A stretch of DNA of 64,000 nucleotides. It comes from CAIVVT01 sp963757265. Lineage in GTDB: Bacteria > Acidobacteriota > Terriglobia > Bryobacterales > Bryobacteraceae. Positions within the stretch are counted from its first letter, which is position 1; every line of letters begins with the position of its first letter. The stretch is from contig CAVWRA010000006.1 of the NCBI GenBank assembly GCA_963757265.1, positions 3,038,001 to 3,102,000 of the forward strand, written 5' to 3'. The notes under the pieces are model-generated. The model worked only from the letters and a program-made list of their open reading frames with translations, was not told the origin of the DNA and searched no databases. A program made the position numbers and the translations under genes. Below, one piece after another: positions 33,796 through 42,773 of this stretch.

Positions 33796-35123
33796 TCTCG
33801 CGGCTCAACCTGACAGAGACTCCGGGGTGCTTCGAAGAAGATGGCATGGGCGATCTGGACCGCTGTGTCCATGGTGTATTGTCCCTGCCCGATCTTTTCG
33901 GCCAGCACGCGCGCCAGTTGCTTGCGGACGATCACAGCCTTGGCATAGGCCCAGTCGGCGCAGTAGGCGTCCGAGAGGAAGCCCACCTGTTTGTTGACGG
34001 GCAGCATCTCCAGGCGGGTCGCGATCACCTGGCGGATGAACTGGGGGAAGAAGTTGTGCCACCAGTAGCCGGCCAGCGAGAAATTCGGCAGTTCCCGGCA
34101 AAAGGTGCACAGCGTCTGGTTGGCGTGGACGCTCGACACATGGCACTGGAAGTTGAGCCGGGGGTGGAGCGCGATCAGATCGGCCAGCTGGCCGAGGGTG
34201 CGCTGGTTGATGCGGCTGGCGGTCTCAAACGGCAGCGGGTCCGCTGCCAGAGAGAATTGGAACAAGAATGGTTCGCCGCGCCGCTCCAGCCGCTGCAGAT
34301 AGTGCTCGATGACATAGTTGGCGTAGATATCGCGTTCCGCTGCGCCCGCAGTGTCGCGCCGGGCCAGGGCCTCGGCCATTTCCGCATCGCTCACCAGGCG
34401 GTAATCGATATCGGTCGAGAAGTGCTGGGCGGTGTTGATTATCCGCGCGTAGGGAGTGGTCTCGTGGTAATGGTCGAGACAGTCATGCACGTCAGAAAGA
34501 GTCCGGATGGGCCGCGCAACGGCGGGGCGTGAGCCCAACGTCACGGGCAGCGGCGGCTCGGGCTTTTCTTCCGTCCAGGTGCGTTCGAGTTCGTACAGCG
34601 CGGTATCGTACTCGCCCCACTGGCAGCGTGGGAAGAAGGCCCATTCCATGCTGTATTGGAATAGCTCGTCGGAGGCGCCGTCGCGGCCGCGCCAGAGTTC
34701 CGTGACTGTCCGCCGGATCTTGGCCCGATCCAGAATCTCAACCGCCCAGGGCTTGCCGGCACGCTCGCGGATGAGGCTGTCGAGCTCGAGCCAGTTGGCG
34801 GGAGTGATCGCATCCGTCCAGCCATACAGGTCGCTCAGAATCATGCGGACGCCCCAATAGCAGGAAGTGTTCTGGATGTACGGCAGGTAGGGAATTGCGC
34901 GTTCCAGGCGGGTGTGCGCCTCTTCGATGGAAGGATCCTCGCTCAGCCGCGCGCCATCCGGGCAGCCGGCGGAGTAGAGGTCGCTGATGACCATGTGATA
35001 GAGCAGGATGTCGTGGAGGCCGCGGGCTGAAAGATGCGCCGCGTCCATGTGCGTGTGCGCATCCAGAAGGGGCACCTCCAGAAGCGCTTGCTCCAATTCC
35101 GTGATGAGGTGTGGCTGGCTCAT
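33792..35123 (-). CDS. Uronate isomerase-like amidohydrolase-superfamily protein
   Basis: The 443-residue protein begins with the metal-binding DAHTHMD of the amidohydrolase superfamily, has GWTDAITPANWLE in the middle, and ends with a segment closely patterned on UxaC (WWHNFFPQFIRQ, GFLSDAY with the catalytic Asp, then a long helix). UxaC converts glucuronate or galacturonate to the ketose; this protein is divergent, so the substrate may differ. A GGAGAA site precedes ATG 35123. It is the last gene of a minus-strand operon with a kinase, an aldolase and an isomerase. Confidence 0.8.
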   Translation of the reverse strand: MSQPHLITELEQALLEVPLLDAHTHMDAAHLSARGLHDILLYHMVISDLYSAGCPDGARLSEDPSIEEAHTRLERAIPYLPYIQNTSCYWGVRMILSDLYGWTDAITPANWLELDSLIRERAGKPWAVEILDRAKIRRTVTELWRGRDGASDELFQYSMEWAFFPRCQWGEYDTALYELERTWTEEKPEPPLPVTLGSRPAVARPIRTLSDVHDCLDHYHETTPYARIINTAQHFSTDIDYRLVSDAEMAEALARRDTAGAAERDIYANYVIEHYLQRLERRGEPFLFQFSLAADPLPFETASRINQRTLGQLADLIALHPRLNFQCHVSSVHANQTLCTFCRELPNFSLAGYWWHNFFPQFIRQVIATRLEMLPVNKQVGFLSDAYCADWAYAKAVIVRKQLARVLAEKIGQGQYTMDTAVQIAHAIFFEAPRSLCQVEPRD

Positions 35124-35136
35124 AGGTTCTCCGGTG

Positions 35137-36060
35137 TCAATGCGTGGATGAGAGCAGTTGATTCACGTCCGGCCTCGTCGGCAGATGTTCCCAGCCGCCG
35201 GGACGAGCGGCAAATGCAGCGGCCGCGGCGGCGGCGAAGCGCAGACATTCGATGGCCGGCTGCCCGGCGCTGAGAGCCATGGCATAAGCGCCGTGGAAGA
35301 CGTCGCCGCACCCGGTCGTCTCTACCGTCGCGACGGGAATGGCCGGCAAGTGGCGGACCGGCGCAGCGCTATCGGCACTCAGGTAATAACAGCCCTGCGC
35401 TCCACAGGTCACCGCGGTGCAGGCGCGGCGGCCGCGGTGCAGTTGGCGGACGATCTCCTCGTTCGAGGCCAGGCCGGTGTAGGCGGCTGCGAAATCGCGC
35501 GGCAGCAGGAGGTGGTCGGCCAGCGACATCATCGCCTCGATGCCGGCGGCGTCGATCCATTCCATGTCCATGACGACCGGCACGCGCAAGGCGTGGGCAC
35601 ATTCGGCGGCACGTATCATGGCCGGTGGATCGAACTGGTCCAGCAGCAGCACCCGGGCACTCGCAATCAGATTGTCGCCGATGTCCGGCCTTGGCAGCGG
35701 CGTCATGCGGCTCATGTCAAAGAATATGTTGCGGCTCCCGGTGCTCTGGTCAACGATGATAACGCTGTGCACCGGTCCGGACGAGGCGATGGCGCGCACG
35801 AACCGGCAATCGACGCCGTGCGCGCGCAGACCGGCCAGAGCAGCCATGGACAGCTCATCCTGGCCGAGGGCTCCGGCGTAGCTGCAAGAAGCGCCCAAGC
35901 GGCTCGCGGCCGCGAGCGCTGTCGCTACCTGTCCGCCGAGGGTGCGCCGCTCGCGGAGAATCATGGCCTTCCGGTCCGGCGGAGGATAACGCTCGACGTA
36001 CACGAGATCGTCGATGGCGATGGTTCCCAGGCCGAGGATGTCAAACTCCGGCGGTGGCAC
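35137..36060 (-). CDS. PfkB-family carbohydrate kinase
   Basis: From a GTG at 36060, two bases past the aldolase stop, the 307-residue protein shows ribokinase-family features: GLGTIAIDDLVYVERYP at the start, a GGQVATALAAASRLG substrate segment, and the DTGAGD-type signature as TTGCGDVFHGAYAMAL, where the catalytic Asp is kept and one Ala is Cys. It phosphorylates a sugar or sugar-like alcohol. Its place between an aldolase and an isomerase suggests that it makes the phosphorylated substrate that the aldolase splits. Confidence 0.9.
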   Translation of the reverse strand: MPPPEFDILGLGTIAIDDLVYVERYPPPDRKAMILRERRTLGGQVATALAAASRLGASCSYAGALGQDELSMAALAGLRAHGVDCRFVRAIASSGPVHSVIIVDQSTGSRNIFFDMSRMTPLPRPDIGDNLIASARVLLLDQFDPPAMIRAAECAHALRVPVVMDMEWIDAAGIEAMMSLADHLLLPRDFAAAYTGLASNEEIVRQLHRGRRACTAVTCGAQGCYYLSADSAAPVRHLPAIPVATVETTGCGDVFHGAYAMALSAGQPAIECLRFAAAAAAAFAARPGGWEHLPTRPDVNQLLSSTH

Positions 36061-36061
36061 G

Positions 36062-36886
36062 TCAGTCGCGCAGGGCCGCCGGTTCCCGAGCAGAGAGTTC
36101 CTCCGCCGCCTGCGGGCTGGCGCCATCGTGAATCACCGCTTTGAAGGCCCGTACGGCGGCGGTAATGTCGGCCTCGCCCCAGATGTTACGGCCGATCGTC
36201 ATCCCGCGGGCGCCGCTGTGCATCACTTCGGATGCCATGACCAGCGCATCGGCGAGCGTGCGGGCCTTCGGCCCCCCGGCCGCCACCAGCGGGACCGGGC
36301 AGCCGCGGACGATCTGCGCGTAGCTGGCGACATCGCCGCAGTAGGGCGTCTTGATGACGTCAACGCCCACTTCGATCCCGCAGCGCACGGCCCAGGCAAT
36401 ATCCTCGGGCGCGTAACTGATATCCACGCCGTGGGCGCTGAACGTGCGCGGGTAAGTATGCAAAATCACGGGCATATCCCATGCTTCGGCCTGGCGCACG
36501 AAGTCGGCGACGCGGCGAATGTGTGCGGCCTCCGTCGCGCCGCGGACGAAACAGCACGTGGCGAAGGCATCCGCCCCCAGCCGTACAGCGTCTTCGGGCA
36601 CGGCAATGAACTCGTCGGCCGTATCGTCGGGGCGCGCGGTCAGGCTCTGCAGGATCAGAGGAATCGTGCCGGCGTAGTGGCCCCAACAGCCCAGCGCGAC
36701 GCCCTTGTTCATCGTGATGGCATCCGGTTTCCCAGCCACGATCGCCGCTATCGTCTTCGGCAGGTCGGCCAGCCCGGGATGCATCGCGGTGTGATAACCC
36801 AGGAAATGATCCACCGCCACGGAACACAACCGGCCGGAAGGATGACCGAACAAGCGGCTTAGCCGAACCCTCTTCCCCAGTCCCAT
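36062..36886 (-). CDS. Class I aldolase, DhnA/LsrF type
   Basis: This 274-residue TIM-barrel protein has VAVDHFLG at the N-terminus, KPDAITMNKG, and the Schiff-base lysine in GVDVIKTPYCGD, followed by PLVAAGGPK and GARGMTIGRNIWG phosphate-binding loops, matching the DhnA/LsrF/FbaB branch. Such enzymes cleave or transfer phosphorylated keto-sugars. The downstream kinase starts two bases after its stop. The precise substrate is not readable. Confidence 0.88.
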   Translation of the reverse strand: MGLGKRVRLSRLFGHPSGRLCSVAVDHFLGYHTAMHPGLADLPKTIAAIVAGKPDAITMNKGVALGCWGHYAGTIPLILQSLTARPDDTADEFIAVPEDAVRLGADAFATCCFVRGATEAAHIRRVADFVRQAEAWDMPVILHTYPRTFSAHGVDISYAPEDIAWAVRCGIEVGVDVIKTPYCGDVASYAQIVRGCPVPLVAAGGPKARTLADALVMASEVMHSGARGMTIGRNIWGEADITAAVRAFKAVIHDGASPQAAEELSAREPAALRD

Positions 36887-37037
36887 TTCTGCCCTCTCTC
36901 CCGGCGCGCCTCAAACCGAGTCGTTGCTGCGCGCGAGTTGCGTACTCGCCATGCCATGGCGCATGACATCAAAATTATATTCCGATTCGCGGCGGGCCCA
37001 GCTCAGGCTCTGAGCAAGCGTGGGGTCGGACCCCTTG

Positions 37038-37997
37038 TCAGGCCCACCAGATGGCGCCGGCTTTCTTGCGGATGAGAATCGGCCGCAGGAAGGCCGCGGC
37101 CTTCTCCAGGCCGTCTTCCACCGACATCAGGCTGTCTTCGTGCTCGATGGAGATCACGCCGTCGTAGCCTACCATCGCGAGCGTCGACACGAAGTCATTC
37201 CAGAACTCGGGCCCGTGCCCAAAGCCGACCGTGCGGAAAATCCACGATCGATGCGCTTCCTCGCTGTACGGTTTGGTGTCGAGAACGCCGTTGCGGAGCT
37301 TATTGGAATCGTAAATGCGCGTGTCCTTGGCGTGCACGTGGAAAATGGCGTCGCCCAGTTCCCGGACCGCCAGACAAGGATCGATCCCCTGCCAGAACAG
37401 GTGGCTCGGGTCGAAGTTGCATCCGATGTTCGCGCCGGCCTCGGCACGCAGGCGCAACAACGTCTCGGGCGAGTAAACGACGAAGCCAGGGTGCATCTCG
37501 AGGGCGATGCGGACCCCGTGGTCGCGCGCGAATCGGGCCTGTTCCCGCCAATACGGAATCACCTTCTCTTCCCACTGCCAGCGCAGGATGGCCGGATAGT
37601 CGGGCGGCCACGCGACCGTGACGAAGTTGGGGTACCGCGCGCTGTCCGAATCTCCGGGACAGCCGGAAAAATTAATGACAGTCTGCACTCCCAGCGCCTC
37701 GGCCAACAGGACCGTGCGACGATGGGTCTCGGCGTGCCTCGGGCCCACTTGCGGATCGGGATGCAGCACGTTGCCGGCGCACCCCAGAGCACTGATGATC
37801 AAACCGGCGTCATCCAATTTCTGCCGCAGTTCCCGCAGCCGGTCGGGCTGATCGAACCAGTCGCAGTGCACAAACCGTGGCGGGCCGTAGTTGCCGGTGG
37901 CGAACTCCAGCGCCTCAATGCCTAGCGGGCGGACCCGACGGATCACCTCATCGAGACCGACGTCCGTGAACAGCGCAGTGTAAAGTCCGAGCTTCAT
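37038..37997 (-). CDS. Sugar phosphate isomerase/epimerase (xylose isomerase-like TIM barrel)
   Basis: The 319-residue protein is an AP-endonuclease-2/xylose-isomerase-like barrel with metal-binding motifs IALEMHPG, NFDPSHLFW, HVHAKDTRI and SIEHEDSLM at the usual places. A GAGGAC ribosome-binding site precedes ATG 37997. Members isomerise or dehydrate sugars, inositols or keto acids. It heads the minus-strand operon; a 151-bp gap separates it from the aldolase, with no obvious terminator. Confidence 0.88.
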   Translation of the reverse strand: MKLGLYTALFTDVGLDEVIRRVRPLGIEALEFATGNYGPPRFVHCDWFDQPDRLRELRQKLDDAGLIISALGCAGNVLHPDPQVGPRHAETHRRTVLLAEALGVQTVINFSGCPGDSDSARYPNFVTVAWPPDYPAILRWQWEEKVIPYWREQARFARDHGVRIALEMHPGFVVYSPETLLRLRAEAGANIGCNFDPSHLFWQGIDPCLAVRELGDAIFHVHAKDTRIYDSNKLRNGVLDTKPYSEEAHRSWIFRTVGFGHGPEFWNDFVSTLAMVGYDGVISIEHEDSLMSVEDGLEKAAAFLRPILIRKKAGAIWWA

Positions 37998-39470
37998 AGG
38001 GTCCTCTTCCTGATTCCGGTCATACGCTCAGGTTTCTTCAGGTATTGAATGCTCCTGCGGGAGCATTCGAGTACAGGCCGATCCCTTCAAGAACTCCGCG
38101 CGCGTGAGGCTCTGCATAAGCTCTCTCCGGTCTCGTATGGCTGGTATCTCAGCCGACATGCTCTAACGATTGCAGAACGGTGTCATCCAATGCAGACTCA
38201 TGATATATTGCCGCCTCCGCCCAGCGCAAAATGCTAGCCTTTGCTCGACCTGTTGACCCCGCACAGGCATCGAACCGCAGCTGGCATCCAGGTCACTGCG
38301 CGGATCGCGCCGCCCTTGCTCACTCGTTTTCGCAGCCAATGGGAGGATCGGAACGGCGCCTGGCGCGCCTACGCACAACGTGCGGCCGGCGGAATGAGTC
38401 CACGGACGCCTTCCGCCGGCGCAGGGGCGCGGATTGCACGGGCGCACTTGTGCCGTAAATGGATGGTGATTCGGAGGGATTGCGGGCACAGTTGTGCCGT
38501 AAATGGTGGGCAATTCGGCGGAATTTCAAAAGATCAGATTCGTAGGGCGGAGCAGTGCCCAGAGGGTGTCTTCCCAGCGCTGACCCTGGATGCTCCGCTT
38601 TGCACGACGGCTTGCCCCAGCTCGCAATGGCCTGGGGGCCCGCCACAACCCCGCTTTCCTGTGGGGTGGAAGATAGCGAATTTGTTCACGCGATCACTAG
38701 ACCGGCCATCGCCCGTTCCGCCCTGGCCCGGATGTTCCACCAAAAATCGGCTGCGGCGCGCGATAGGGCCGCATCTACTTCGTTGCGCTGGGCCCAGGGG
38801 GCACCCCCCGTCCTCGACGTACTGCCAAGTACGCCTGCGGGCGTCCCGCAAGCGCGCCTTGTATCTACGGCCCTCTCAACGCGCCTCGCTGCGATCGTGG
38901 TGCAACATCCGGGCTGGAGGATGGCGTTCAGGGTAATCGTCGAGCCACCCGGATCCCATCCTGGGGGATCGGACCGAAGTCCAGAAAGCCGGAAGGCTGC
39001 TACTCGAGGCCTTTCGCCGCCTGCGAGTGGGGCTGAGATGCTGGCCAGCAATTGCTCTACCCGCAATCAGGAGATCATGGCGGGGCAAGCGGCGAGGCGG
39101 GGAGTCGTGCGGACAGCATTGATAAGACGCTGGAAATAATCTCACCGCCGGCGTGACTGTATTTGGGCGGAGGGGCGGAATGGACGCGGATACAGGGACA
39201 GAGCGAGGTGTTTGGAGGGGCGAGGGGAACGTCTCAAGAAGTCAGCGATTGCGGGCAAGCTACCCGGATTGTGAGAGAGCATGCCCTCCGAAGCCACTAC
39301 GTTCCAGATGCGAGTGCAGTCTCGACCTGCCTCCGGGGGCAGTGCTCAGACCCCAGTTTCCAGCGCGGGCTAGCCGTATGGTGCGCGGACGCGATCCTCG
39401 GAGCCCGCGCCATGCCGCCCGTCAGTGCCCGTGCGGTTGGCTCCGTCTCACGGAATTGGCGATTGCGTGC
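37998..39470. other. Repeat-rich region without supported genes
   Basis: Nearly 1.5 kb in which no frame has a ribosome-binding site or protein-like composition. It holds two 34-bp imperfect direct repeats, short hairpins (GGCACA-GT-TGTGCC at about 38486-38499; CGTACT-GCCA-AGTACG at about 38815-38830) and other G/C-rich palindromes. It looks like decayed mobile-element or dispersed-repeat DNA. Confidence 0.5.
38448..38525. repeat. Pair of 34-bp imperfect direct repeats (44-bp period)
   Basis: Copies begin TTGTGCCGTAAATGG at 38448 and at 38492 and share a later ATTCGG-GG-ATT part. Each is preceded by a GCAC/GGCACA that pairs with TGTGCC to form a hairpin. Multiple end repeats of this kind occur at termini of IS21-like elements, but no transposase was found. 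Confidence 0.6.
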
Positions 39471-39590
39471 GAGTCTGTCGGAGATAGAAATTCCCCTACG
39501 TAGAACCAATAACATACGAGGATTTTTTCTTTGCGGAATGTCTGTAAGTCGTTGATTCTAGGTTCATCAAAATCTATCTCCGACAGACTC
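39471..39590. mobile_element. MITE-like element, 120 bp with 18-bp perfect terminal inverted repeats
   Basis: GAGTCTGTCGGAGATAGA (39471-39488) is the exact inverted complement of 39573-39590. The inverted repeats enclose 84 A+T-rich bases unlike the surrounding DNA. The four bases GTGC occur directly on both sides (39467-39470 and 39591-39594) and could be a target duplication. No gene fits inside; it would be moved by a transposase elsewhere. Confidence 0.7.
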
Positions 39591-39636
39591 GTGCGCTGCC
39601 CCCGGATTGGCCAGGTTTGGCCGCCGATAAGCAAGA

Positions 39637-40380
39637 ATGGAGGCCCACGTGGACGCCACTGTCAAGGACCAGGCCCTGGAGTTTCTCAGAGAGTTGGAAA
39701 AGACGCTGAATAGGCAACTGCCCGGCCCCTCCGAAATGGGGGCTTGGATTCGGAGCACGGTCAAAGCGGCGAAGACGGACGATAAGCAGAAGCATTTGCG
39801 CCTTCCTGAGTCCGCCTTCCTCAATGGGCAGGCTCTTCCGGTGCTTTTCGACTTACTGAAGTCCTATGCTGGATTGTCCGGTGAGCAGGCTCAGCAGGCG
39901 TTGCTCAGCGAGTACCACCGGAGCACGCCGGCCATCTCTCGGCAGTCGCCTATGTGGTGGGAGCGCCATCCCTTTCGAAAGGTCCTAGGCGCCCGCGCCA
40001 TCGACATTTACCAGGGTTGGACGGACCCTGAGAAAGGTGGTGCCTTGACACAGAGCTGGCCGGATTTCTCCCTTCGGGATCCGTTTCCGCATTCCATCCT
40101 GTTCGAAGGGAAATACTTCCCAAGCGGCTCGCCGGAATATGCCCAACGGGAGCTGGTCAAGGGTATCTATCAGGCTTTCTTCTACCGCGGCCTGCCTCGT
40201 CTCGCTGCAACCGAGAGGCATCCGGAATGGAGCTACGACCACGCCTGTCTCATGGCCTATGACGCTTCGCCCACGGGAGCCCTCGCTGCAGCGTGGGCAG
40301 CCCTTCATGCCCAATCTCGCCGCAGCTTTTGGGAAGGCGCGAACGTGTACGTCATGATCCTCCGTGGTTCGGGCACGTGA
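39637..40380 (+). CDS. PD-(D/E)XK superfamily nuclease-like protein, orphan
   Basis: The 247-residue protein carries P142-D143 in WPDFSLRD and E157-G-K159 in SILFEGKYF, the spacing and strand context of a PD-(D/E)XK nuclease core, with a helix after it (AQRELVKGIYQAFF) as in restriction-like folds. The ATG at 39637 has no good ribosome-binding site; a GTG at 39649 is preceded by GGAGG and may be the true start. No methyltransferase or partner is adjacent, so it may be a solitary defence nuclease or a remnant. Confidence 0.6.
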   Translation: MEAHVDATVKDQALEFLRELEKTLNRQLPGPSEMGAWIRSTVKAAKTDDKQKHLRLPESAFLNGQALPVLFDLLKSYAGLSGEQAQQALLSEYHRSTPAISRQSPMWWERHPFRKVLGARAIDIYQGWTDPEKGGALTQSWPDFSLRDPFPHSILFEGKYFPSGSPEYAQRELVKGIYQAFFYRGLPRLAATERHPEWSYDHACLMAYDASPTGALAAAWAALHAQSRRSFWEGANVYVMILRGSGT

Positions 40381-40416
40381 ATCCGGGAATCCGGAATCCG
40401 GGTTTGGAATTCGGGT

Positions 40417-40812
40417 TCAGGCGCCGTATTGTTCGTCGCTGACGTGCTCCAGCCACTCGACGGCCTTGCCGTCCAGCTGCTCCTGGATGGCGATATGGGT
40501 CATAGCCGTAGTTGGCGTCGCCCCATGCCAGTGCTTCTCAGCGGGAGGAAACCAGATCACATCACCCGGCCGGATCTCCTCCAGCGGCCCACCCCAACGC
40601 TGCACCCGGCCGCAACCGGCCGTCACGATGAGGGTCTGGCCGAGTGGGTGGGTGTGCCACGCGGTCCGGGCGCCGGGCTCGAAGGTGACATTGGCACCGA
40701 AAGCGCGCGCCGGTGCGGGCGGATGGAACAGCGGGTCAATGCGTACCGTGCCGGTGAAATACTCTGCCGGTCCTTTGCCGGAGGGCTGTGAGCCACTTTT
40801 CTTGATTTCCAT
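40417..40812 (-). CDS. Cupin-domain protein, mandelonitrile lyase/carboxymuconolactone-associated type
   Basis: The 131-residue single-domain cupin has both motifs: AWHTHPLGQTLIVTAGCG (HxH) and IRPGDVIWFPPAEKHWHG with the second metal histidine, followed by THIAIQE. This is the small cupin type often placed beside aldo/keto reductases and alkylhydroperoxidase-like proteins; here an aldo/keto reductase is directly upstream on the same strand, 27 bases away. The reaction is not known. Confidence 0.88.
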   Translation of the reverse strand: MEIKKSGSQPSGKGPAEYFTGTVRIDPLFHPPAPARAFGANVTFEPGARTAWHTHPLGQTLIVTAGCGRVQRWGGPLEEIRPGDVIWFPPAEKHWHGATPTTAMTHIAIQEQLDGKAVEWLEHVSDEQYGA

Positions 40813-40839
40813 TTCTCAAGGCTCCCGCTCGGCGGCCGC

Positions 40840-41838
40840 TCAGCGACCGGTCAATCGCTCCATCTTCTCAGGGTAGCGAGCGCCTTGCACCGTGATCTTC
40901 GAGGCGGCGACATCGATGTCTCGCAGATCGTCGGGCGTGAGCTCGACTGACAGTGCCCCGATGTTCTCGTCCAGGCGATGCAGCTTTGTAGTGCCCGGAA
41001 TCGGGACCATCCACGGCTTCTGGGCCAGCAGCCAGGCGAGCGCGATCTGGGCCGGTGTGGCCTGCTTCCGTGCGGCGATGCCGGCGAGCAGATCGATGAG
41101 AGCCTGATTCGCCTTGAGAGCCTCCGGCGTGAAGCGCGGCAGGGTGCTGCGGAAGTCCGAGCTGTCGAACTTCGCGTCTGCGTCGATCTTGCCCGTGAGG
41201 AAGCCCTTGCCCAACGGACTGTAGGGGACGAGGCCGATGCCGAGTTCCTCGAGCGTCGGAATGACCTCCGCTTCCGGCCGTCTGAACCACAGCGAGTACT
41301 CGTTCTGCAGCGCCGCGACGGGCTGGACGGCGTGGGCGCGACGGATGGTCTGCACGCCCGCTTCGGACAGGCCGAAGTGCTTGACCTTGCCCGCGTGAAT
41401 CAGGTCCTTCACCGCCCCGGCTACGTCTTCGATAGGCACGTCCGGGTCAACCCGATGCTGATAGAGCAAGTCGATGACGTCAACCTTGAGCCGCCTGAGC
41501 GAGCCCTCAACAGCTAGCCTGATGTGCTCCGGCCGGCTGTTCAGGCCTGCCGCTCCCGGCCGATTATCGCTGCCGCTCAGATCGAATCCGAATTTGGTGG
41601 CGATGACAATCTGCTTGCGGAAGGGAGCGAGGGCTGCGCCCACGAGCTCCTCGTTTGTGAACGGGCCGTAGACCTCGGCAGTGTCGAAGAACGTAATACC
41701 GCGTTCCACGGCGGCCCGCAGAAGAGCAGTCATCTCCTGCTTGTCTTTGGGCGGGCCGTAGGAAAAGCTCATGCCCATGCATCCGAGCCCGAGAGCCGAA
41801 ACTTCCAGGTTGCTTTTTCCGAGTTTGCGCTTCTGCAT
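40840..41838 (-). CDS. Aldo/keto reductase
   Basis: This 332-residue NADPH-dependent reductase starts MQKRKLGKSNLEVSALGLG and keeps the catalytic tetrad: Asp and Tyr in FFDTAEVYGPF, Lys in IVIATKFGFD and His in LLYQHRVDPD. GTTKLHRLDENIGAL near the C-terminus binds the cofactor phosphate. It belongs to the AKR11/13-like branch reducing small aldehydes and ketones. It is followed by the cupin gene. Confidence 0.95.
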   Translation of the reverse strand: MQKRKLGKSNLEVSALGLGCMGMSFSYGPPKDKQEMTALLRAAVERGITFFDTAEVYGPFTNEELVGAALAPFRKQIVIATKFGFDLSGSDNRPGAAGLNSRPEHIRLAVEGSLRRLKVDVIDLLYQHRVDPDVPIEDVAGAVKDLIHAGKVKHFGLSEAGVQTIRRAHAVQPVAALQNEYSLWFRRPEAEVIPTLEELGIGLVPYSPLGKGFLTGKIDADAKFDSSDFRSTLPRFTPEALKANQALIDLLAGIAARKQATPAQIALAWLLAQKPWMVPIPGTTKLHRLDENIGALSVELTPDDLRDIDVAASKITVQGARYPEKMERLTGR

Positions 41839-42021
41839 TGTGTCTCCTTCGAGGTGATGTTGGCAGGCTCGTTCCAGAACGAGAACAGCCTGGCACGTCC
41901 CAGTGCGATTTCACTCAATTTTACGAGAAAGCGATGCGGGGCGAACTTCCGGCGCCTTCCGTTTACAGTTTGTTCAGGGAGCGAATCGACGTCAATTCGC
42001 CGACGCGATACACTATTCCCC

Positions 42022-42399
42022 ATGCGCGCCGATTTTGCGGCCGTTTTCGCCGCGCTGAAATCCGTTTTCGCCGAGTTCGCGCCGCGTCTCGGGGTGAAGA
42101 CCGATACGCCCGTCGAGTACACCCTGCTCACGCGAGCCGCGTCGCCCTATCCGCAACACAAGGGGCAACCGATGTATTTCGGCTCCGTGCGTCTGGGCAA
42201 GGCCTACGTGAGCTTCCACCTGATGCCGCTGTACATGTGTCCTCCGCTCACGCAGAGTATTCCGCCGGCCTTGAAGAAGCGCATGCAGGGCAAAACCTGC
42301 TTCAATTTCAAGTCCGTGCCGGAACCGCAGCTGCTCGCTGGACTGCGACAACTGACCGCAGCGGGCGTCAAGCTGTGGGACGAGAAGAAGTGGCTTTGA
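42022..42399 (+). CDS. Small hypothetical protein (125 aa)
   Basis: ATG 42022 opens a compact soluble protein (MRADFAAVFAALKSVFAEF, then TLLTRAASPYPQHKGQPMYF, SFHLMPLYMCP and QGKTCFNFKSV). The pattern resembles DUF1801/YdhG-like small proteins, with a KGQPMYFGSVRLGKAYVSFH core, but the family is not certain. It is divergent from the aldo/keto reductase with 183 bases between starts. Confidence 0.7.
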   Translation: MRADFAAVFAALKSVFAEFAPRLGVKTDTPVEYTLLTRAASPYPQHKGQPMYFGSVRLGKAYVSFHLMPLYMCPPLTQSIPPALKKRMQGKTCFNFKSVPEPQLLAGLRQLTAAGVKLWDEKKWL

Positions 42400-42773
42400 A
42401 CCCCGCCTAACCCGGTCCTGCCCCCAATCGTCGAACGCCCCTGGCCGGTCCGCCGCGGCCCAAGACGGCTCTTGACGCCGGGTCTATGCTGGGGTGGCAG
42501 CCCGTGTTTGCGCTCCGCAGCCAATGCGCAGTGCGACTCCGAACATGGAGCGAATAGAAAATCGAAAGATAGGACTTAAGTGATTGATTATAAGAATGAT
42601 AATTGGCAATTGGCTTTGTTTCGCACTTTTTGTTTTTGCGCTGCCTGCGGCTCGCCGTACGCTGCCGGCTTCAGGCGCGTCACCGTTCGATACAATGCCC
42701 TGGTGGGGTGCCCGGATCGGCTCTCAGCCGGCTGCTTGACAAGTCGTAGAGGAACGCCAGCGGGTCACCGAAT
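42400..42773. other. Intergenic region with A+T-rich putative promoter
   Basis: A small A+T-rich patch (about 42555-42615, with TTATAAG and GATAAT) lies in otherwise G+C-rich DNA about 170 bases before the ABC transporter operon and probably holds its promoter. A short frame here is not protein-like. Confidence 0.4.

Noticed and set aside
38241..39139. Coding frames of 190-230 codons in the repeat-rich region
   Set aside because: No ribosome-binding sites, low-complexity Arg/Ser/Pro translations and overlap with direct repeats and palindromes.
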